Position numbers and translations under genes: made by a program. Positions 61,101-64,000 of a stretch of 64,000 nucleotides of DNA are shown here, piece by piece. The stretch covers positions 155,606-219,605 of the forward strand of contig NZ_MKUD01000081.1 of NCBI RefSeq assembly GCF_001898575.1, in the 5' to 3' direction. Source of the stretch: Spirosoma sp. 48-14 (GTDB lineage Bacteria > Bacteroidota > Bacteroidia > Cytophagales > Spirosomataceae). Below the pieces are notes generated by a model that did no database searches, had not been told where the DNA came from, and saw nothing but the letters and a program-made list of their open reading frames with translations. The number at the start of each line of letters is the position of its first letter. Positions within the stretch are counted from its first letter, which is position 1.

Positions 61101-61328
61101 AACACTGTTCAGAACCCGCTCGATGGGGATCGTTACCTGCTGCTCAACCTCCTCAGCCGCCCGTCCGTCATACTTGGCAATGACAATGACGTTGGTATCG
61201 GCAATATCCGGATAGGCTTCAATCTTGAGCAGTTTGAAGCACCACAGGCCAAGGCCCATCAACGCTACGGCGCATCCGACGATGACCCAGCGATTCTTGA
61301 GCGAAAATGTTATTAAATGCTGAATCAT
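58146..61328 (-). CDS. CzcA/CusA-type RND metal efflux pump
   Basis: A 1060-residue inner-membrane proton-driven exporter of heavy metals. It has twelve membrane helices around two large periplasmic loops. The fourth-helix motif IDFGIIVDGASVMAEHL has the Asp-Asp-Glu set of heavy-metal RND pumps in the CzcA-like form (DFGxxVDGA), which suggests divalent cations such as zinc, cobalt or nickel rather than copper/silver; the metal is inferred. The adaptor and outer-membrane channel genes come first in the same operon at 2 bp and 1 bp gaps, so this is the last gene. Confidence 0.95.
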   Translation of the reverse strand: MIQHLITFSLKNRWVIVGCAVALMGLGLWCFKLLKIEAYPDIADTNVIVIAKYDGRAAEEVEQQVTIPIERVLNSVPHVTDRRSRTIFGLSVVQLNFDETVTDYFARQQVIERLSGAELPDGVSPELAPLTTAVGEIYRYVIEAPPSMTPMQLRDLQDWVIIPQLLQVPGLADVTTFGGPIKQFQVIPDPAKLRKYSLTLQDVIDAVQKNNQNTGGNIIARGGQGFAVRGLGALKTPEDIQHIVLKANEGVPVLLRDVASVEINPPSPSGILGYRIPDENLDVIGATEGIVLLRRGENPSEVLELLKAKIADLEARELPRGVHLRVLYDRGFLIDHSLETVAHTLIEGISIVAILLVLFLGSLRAALVVTVTIPFSLLFAFILMKLVGIPANLLSLGAIDFGIIVDGASVMAEHLIRKYRSSGPAERNQGIVNVTSRSAGEVAREIFFSVTIIILAYMPILLMQRVEGKLFSPMALTLSFAVIGSLICALTLIPVLISFAFRKALAPDGKPLKEHKNLLLSPLEHGYQWLLKSVLFRMPRLVVGVGMIVVLVMIGFGLKLGTEFLPELDEGSIFMRAFMPSGITIQENAKISPKIRDIISTYKPVSFVITQAGRNDDGTDPFPTDRTEILIGLKDYSTWSDTISKKEIVRSMQNQLQEAFPGAFFSSGQPIIDQVMEIVTGSAADLAISVVGSDLSLMRSKADSIATLVRAMNGAVSVNIEQEGPQDQLAIRINRPAAARYGINVAEIESMIEAAIGGKAIGSIYDEAKRYDIVVRFTPESRGSMDAIRLLQVPSASGALIPMNELADIRYVQGQTNIYRINGKRMVTVRTNIRGRDQGGFVKEISQKVREHVKIPEGYSVIYGGQYENLERAGGQLAVSIPLTIVVVFLFLFMLYGNVRDTFLTLTCLLFALAGGIGALLLRGYNFNVSAGVGFVSIFGISVMAGVLLVSALNRNLMNNPKSLMEITIDTAQEQFRAIMAIMVVAIIGLVPAAISSGIGSDVQRPLATVIIGGLTTTLLFTPLIIPPLFYIVNRKRPRPTPLDSSGHHIPEPIEEGTEI

Positions 61329-61330
61329 AA

Positions 61331-62290
61331 TCAGTACCCGAAGCTCAACCCTTTCAATTGCAGGACATTGGCCGATACAACGGCTTCTCCATCTTTCAGT
61401 CCACTCTGCACCACAACCCGGTCGGCTCGTTGCTGACCTAGCTGTACGGCCCGTCGTTCAATAGCCTGTGGCCCGGTTTTCACAAACACATAATCGCGGC
61501 CCTGCACCGTTACGACCGCATCGCGCGAAACGGTCATAAAGTTGCCATCGACAACCCCAAACTGAACCGTAGCAAACATACCCGCCTTCAATCGACCATC
61601 GGGGTTAGCAACCGAAATCCGAAGTTTAATCTGCCGCGTGGTATTGTCGACGTAATCATTGACATTATCGATCACACCCTGAAATCGTTCATTTGGAAAC
61701 GCCGTAAAATTGAGCGTACATTTCAACCCACTTCGAATACTACCAAACTGATTTTCAGGTATTTCACAAACTACTAAAATCGTATTCGGGCGAGCCTGCC
61801 GCAGGGCTTTTGGGTCGAAACCCGCCAGTTTCAGCGTCGCTTCGTCCGAAATGATGGCCGCTTCTTCATTGGCCAGTTGGGTTTGGGCTTCAATAACTTC
61901 TTTGCCCGATGCGGCTCCATGCGCCTGCAAATCCTTAATCCGTTCGAGATTCCCTTTCTGCGTCTGGATGTTGATCCGGTGTTGCAGAATGGCCGTGTAA
62001 TTATCCGCCAAACCAGGGTCATCGAACAGTACCAGGTGTTCGGATGGATTTTCGACCGAACGAACTACCATAGCCGCAATATGGCCGGGGGCCATAAAAT
62101 CGGTGCGAACGGCTGATGAATGAACGGCCTGGGTTTCGAAGGCCCGCATCATAACCGCATCGGGAAACGAAATCTGGCTTCCGTCGGTACTAATGGTCGG
62201 ACGAGGTATGGCTTTGACTACCGACTTGGGTTTTTCTTTACAGGCCGTTGTCAAAAGCGCTAAGGCAACAAGTATATGGCGAAAGGTCAT
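61331..62290 (-). CDS. RND efflux periplasmic adaptor (CzcB/CusB-like)
   Basis: A 319-residue membrane fusion protein, with a lipoprotein signal (MTFRHILVALALLTTAC, Cys near residue 17). A helical hairpin lies at about 125-165, a beta barrel domain (NQFGSIRSGLKCTLNFTAFP) and a C-terminal membrane-proximal domain (TVQGRDYVFVKTGPQAIERR). It is shorter than many adaptors (350-500). It connects the TolC-type channel with the RND pump. There are 2 bp between it and the pump gene. Confidence 0.93.
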   Translation of the reverse strand: MTFRHILVALALLTTACKEKPKSVVKAIPRPTISTDGSQISFPDAVMMRAFETQAVHSSAVRTDFMAPGHIAAMVVRSVENPSEHLVLFDDPGLADNYTAILQHRINIQTQKGNLERIKDLQAHGAASGKEVIEAQTQLANEEAAIISDEATLKLAGFDPKALRQARPNTILVVCEIPENQFGSIRSGLKCTLNFTAFPNERFQGVIDNVNDYVDNTTRQIKLRISVANPDGRLKAGMFATVQFGVVDGNFMTVSRDAVVTVQGRDYVFVKTGPQAIERRAVQLGQQRADRVVVQSGLKDGEAVVSANVLQLKGLSFGY

Positions 62291-62291
62291 G

Positions 62292-63575
62292 CTAGTATAA
62301 GTTGATCTGCCCGGTGACGTACAACAACCGGACGTAATTCTGACGGTAGGTATAAAGGCTCTGATAATAGGCCGTTTGGGTATCGAACCACGAGCTTTCG
62401 GCCTGAAGCAGATCGATCAGTGTTGTGGCTCCCCGCAGGTAGGCATAGCGTACGGAAGCCAGTACCTGGTCGGCATCGCGCCGAATGCCAACATACCGCT
62501 CAATGTTCTGACGACTGGTCATAAACGACTGATATGCCGTTTGCACCTCCGATCGGATTCGGGTCTGTACCAGCGTAGCCGCCTGACTTGCCTGCTCCTG
62601 CAACACCCTTGATTTCTGAATCTCGCCCTGATTACGGCTATATACCGGCAACTCAATGGTCAGAAACACACCCGCATATGGAATGGCATTCTGTGGGTTC
62701 CAGATAAAACCGGCTTCGTTGCGCGGCTTAGCCAACACCTGCTGCAAGTCGACATTTCGTTTGGCCGATTCAATAGTAGCTTCTGCCGCCAGCACATCGG
62801 TTCGGTTGGCCGTAGCCAATCGCAATAGGCTATCAGCCGTCGAATTGATGGTCGGGTACAACCGCAATGGATTAGTAAAAGCCGGATGGATGATCGAATC
62901 ATTTAGTGCCACATTCACACTATCGGCAATCCCCAGTACGAGCTGCAATTCATTCAGCCGGTTACGAAGGTCCTGCTGGGCCGTTCGGGTCTGGAGGTCA
63001 TACTGATCCGAAATCAACTGTGTACGGGTCAGATCGGTGGTGGTAATGACCAGATTTTTCAGCCGTACCCTGTTCAATTGCACCAGTGTATCCACATTGG
63101 CTTTGGCTCGCTGCAAAAGGGCCAGCTGAATACGGGCATACCAGGCATCGAGATACCGGTTGGCCGCATCGAAGAGTAAATTCCGTTCCGTTTCGGCTAC
63201 GCTCCGAATAGCCAGATTGGTATTGGCTTCGGCTGCCCGATTCCGATACGTTCGTTTATTGTAAATATCAAACTCTTTGGTAGCCTGAATCCAGAACTGC
63301 CGCCGTTGCCGACTCAATAACCCAACGGCTTCGGAGCCCGGCGTAGGTGTTAACTGAAAGAGCGTCTGGTTATTTAGCAATGGATTTGGCCGCAAATTTG
63401 CAGTTACCTGATCGGCCTGGGCCACATTGATATTGAGCCGTTCGACTCGGAGAGCCGGGCTATTGGTGCGTACTTGTTGAAGCGTCTGTCGTAAGTTTAA
63501 TGTAACCTGAGCCGAAGCAGGCAAATAAAATAACCCAACAAACAACAGCGTATATGATGCGATGTTTACTCTCAT
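62292..63575 (-). CDS. TolC family outer-membrane channel (CzcC-like)
   Basis: A 427-residue outer-membrane channel protein, first gene of the metal-efflux operon. Signal peptide MRVNIASYTLLFVGLFYLPA, then TolC-type coiled helices (LRQTLQQVRTNSPALRVERL, and AQVTLNLRQTL). It forms the exit duct for the RND pump and adaptor. The end lies 1 bp before the adaptor gene's start. No metal-responsive regulator gene adjoins the operon in this window. Confidence 0.93.
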   Translation of the reverse strand: MRVNIASYTLLFVGLFYLPASAQVTLNLRQTLQQVRTNSPALRVERLNINVAQADQVTANLRPNPLLNNQTLFQLTPTPGSEAVGLLSRQRRQFWIQATKEFDIYNKRTYRNRAAEANTNLAIRSVAETERNLLFDAANRYLDAWYARIQLALLQRAKANVDTLVQLNRVRLKNLVITTTDLTRTQLISDQYDLQTRTAQQDLRNRLNELQLVLGIADSVNVALNDSIIHPAFTNPLRLYPTINSTADSLLRLATANRTDVLAAEATIESAKRNVDLQQVLAKPRNEAGFIWNPQNAIPYAGVFLTIELPVYSRNQGEIQKSRVLQEQASQAATLVQTRIRSEVQTAYQSFMTSRQNIERYVGIRRDADQVLASVRYAYLRGATTLIDLLQAESSWFDTQTAYYQSLYTYRQNYVRLLYVTGQINLY

Positions 63576-63830
63576 CCACTTAGAAATGCCTAAACAAAAT
63601 AACGCTTCATCAATTCGATTACCGAAGAATCAGAATTAAAAGGTAGTTAAATGTACTTATGGCTATTTTTACAATCAGTTAAAACGAGGCAAGATAGCCT
63701 AGGTTTTTAGAAAGGCGATTACTTAGAAAAAATACCTATGCCTATTTAAGTACAGTCCTATTATTCCTGGGTTGATTCTATCTTCAATCCATTATCGACT
63801 TGTCAGCATTCCCACCGACTTCACCTGAAA

Positions 63831-64000
63831 ATGAAATTCCTGATTTACTTCTTCATCAGCTTATTCCTGTTCACCTCCTGCACAAAGCGCTCTCTACACA
63901 TCATTGATAAACCGATTGTTTTTGACGAGCAACGTCGGCAATTGTCTCTCGACTATCTGGCCAAACGGCATGGCCTTGAACAAACCGAACCCTATATTAA
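63831..64000 (+). CDS. Lipoprotein, probably an N-acetylmuramoyl-L-alanine amidase (start only)
   Basis: ATG at 63831 opens a frame that runs off the right edge (56 codons). The start MKFLIYFFISLFLFTSC is a lipoprotein signal with Cys at residue 17. The following KRSLHIIDKPIVFDEQRRQL resembles the beginning of Bacteroidota lipoprotein amidases of cell-wall turnover, which continue into an amidase_2 domain outside the window. That domain is not visible, so the name is tentative. It diverges from the efflux operon across 255 bp. Confidence 0.55.
   Translation, partial: MKFLIYFFISLFLFTSCTKRSLHIIDKPIVFDEQRRQLSLDYLAKRHGLEQTEPYI

Noticed and set aside
1-64000. CRISPR array, prophage, insertion sequence, tRNA or rRNA genes.
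   Set aside because: I saw no regularly spaced repeats, no integrase or transposase, and no tRNA- or rRNA-like segments.

Overview
The window looks like a stretch of chromosome from a Cytophagales bacterium (phylum Bacteroidota), most like Spirosoma or a close relative. The grounds are gene content and signals, not a database search: a TonB-type outer-membrane barrel with a CarboxypepD_reg-like front domain, LytS/LytTR two-component pairs, a Wzi-type capsule barrel, a YtxJ bacilliredoxin (a bacillithiol user), a PVC-type haem-binding dehydrogenase-like protein with a Tat-type sugar isomerase-like protein, and -7 boxes of the Bacteroidota form TAnnTTTG. Shine-Dalgarno sequences are mostly absent, as is normal for this phylum. 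I saw no tRNA, rRNA, CRISPR array, integrase, transposase or prophage gene. It is mainly housekeeping chromosome with a few accessory patches.

Layout. 0-7.3 kb: a partial unknown gene, an AraC regulator, a nested inverted repeat, a compact three-gene Hsp70 module (GrpE-like, Hsp70, C-terminally anchored protein) and a divergent M48-like protease fused to MORN repeats. 7.7-15.2 kb: a small unknown gene, a YihY/BrkB membrane protein, a LytTR regulator/LytS kinase pair facing a large outer-membrane barrel, YceI, and a GlsB-type membrane protein. 15.4-25.8 kb: PVC cytochrome-like protein and TIM-barrel isomerase, a lone CBM48 protein, a small lipoprotein, nadR-pnuC NAD salvage, a Gfo/Idh/MocA oxidoreductase, and a fatty acyl-CoA ligase. 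26-35 kb: Wzi barrel, a small secreted protein, a CheY-like regulator converging on a 1308-residue hybrid kinase, an ECF sigma factor and a lone LytTR protein, with AT-rich spacers.

35-48 kb: cystathionine beta-synthase plus Uma2, rsgA, kdtA, a small unknown, YtxJ, folB, DivIVA-like, WD40, phosphopantetheinyl transferase, a transglutaminase-fold protein, galE, rfbB, rfbA and an IscA-type protein. This part is rich in unusual intergenic hairpins and in non-ATG starts (rsgA, kdtA, WD40, PPTase, galE). 48.4-58 kb: methylmalonyl-CoA epimerase, an M1 aminopeptidase, an AT-rich ATPase/TOPRIM-like gene pair that looks like a phage-defence cassette with a WYL-domain gene converging on it, a PD40-type propeller, a LytS kinase without regulator, ornithine aminotransferase, a tiny cysteine-rich protein, rpmB and an RluA-type synthase. 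58-63.6 kb: a three-gene CzcCBA-type RND metal efflux operon. The right edge holds the start of a lipoprotein that is probably an amidase.

Most worth a second look: (1) the dedicated Hsp70/GrpE-like/anchored-protein operon without a J-domain protein; (2) the ATPase-TOPRIM pair; (3) a family of long intergenic hairpins whose stems are built from short degenerate words (TAATG-type or GGAG/GAGTGA-type), seen at six places between 37 and 58 kb; (4) a 33-bp GC-rich dispersed repeat present at 18.6 and 47.9 kb.
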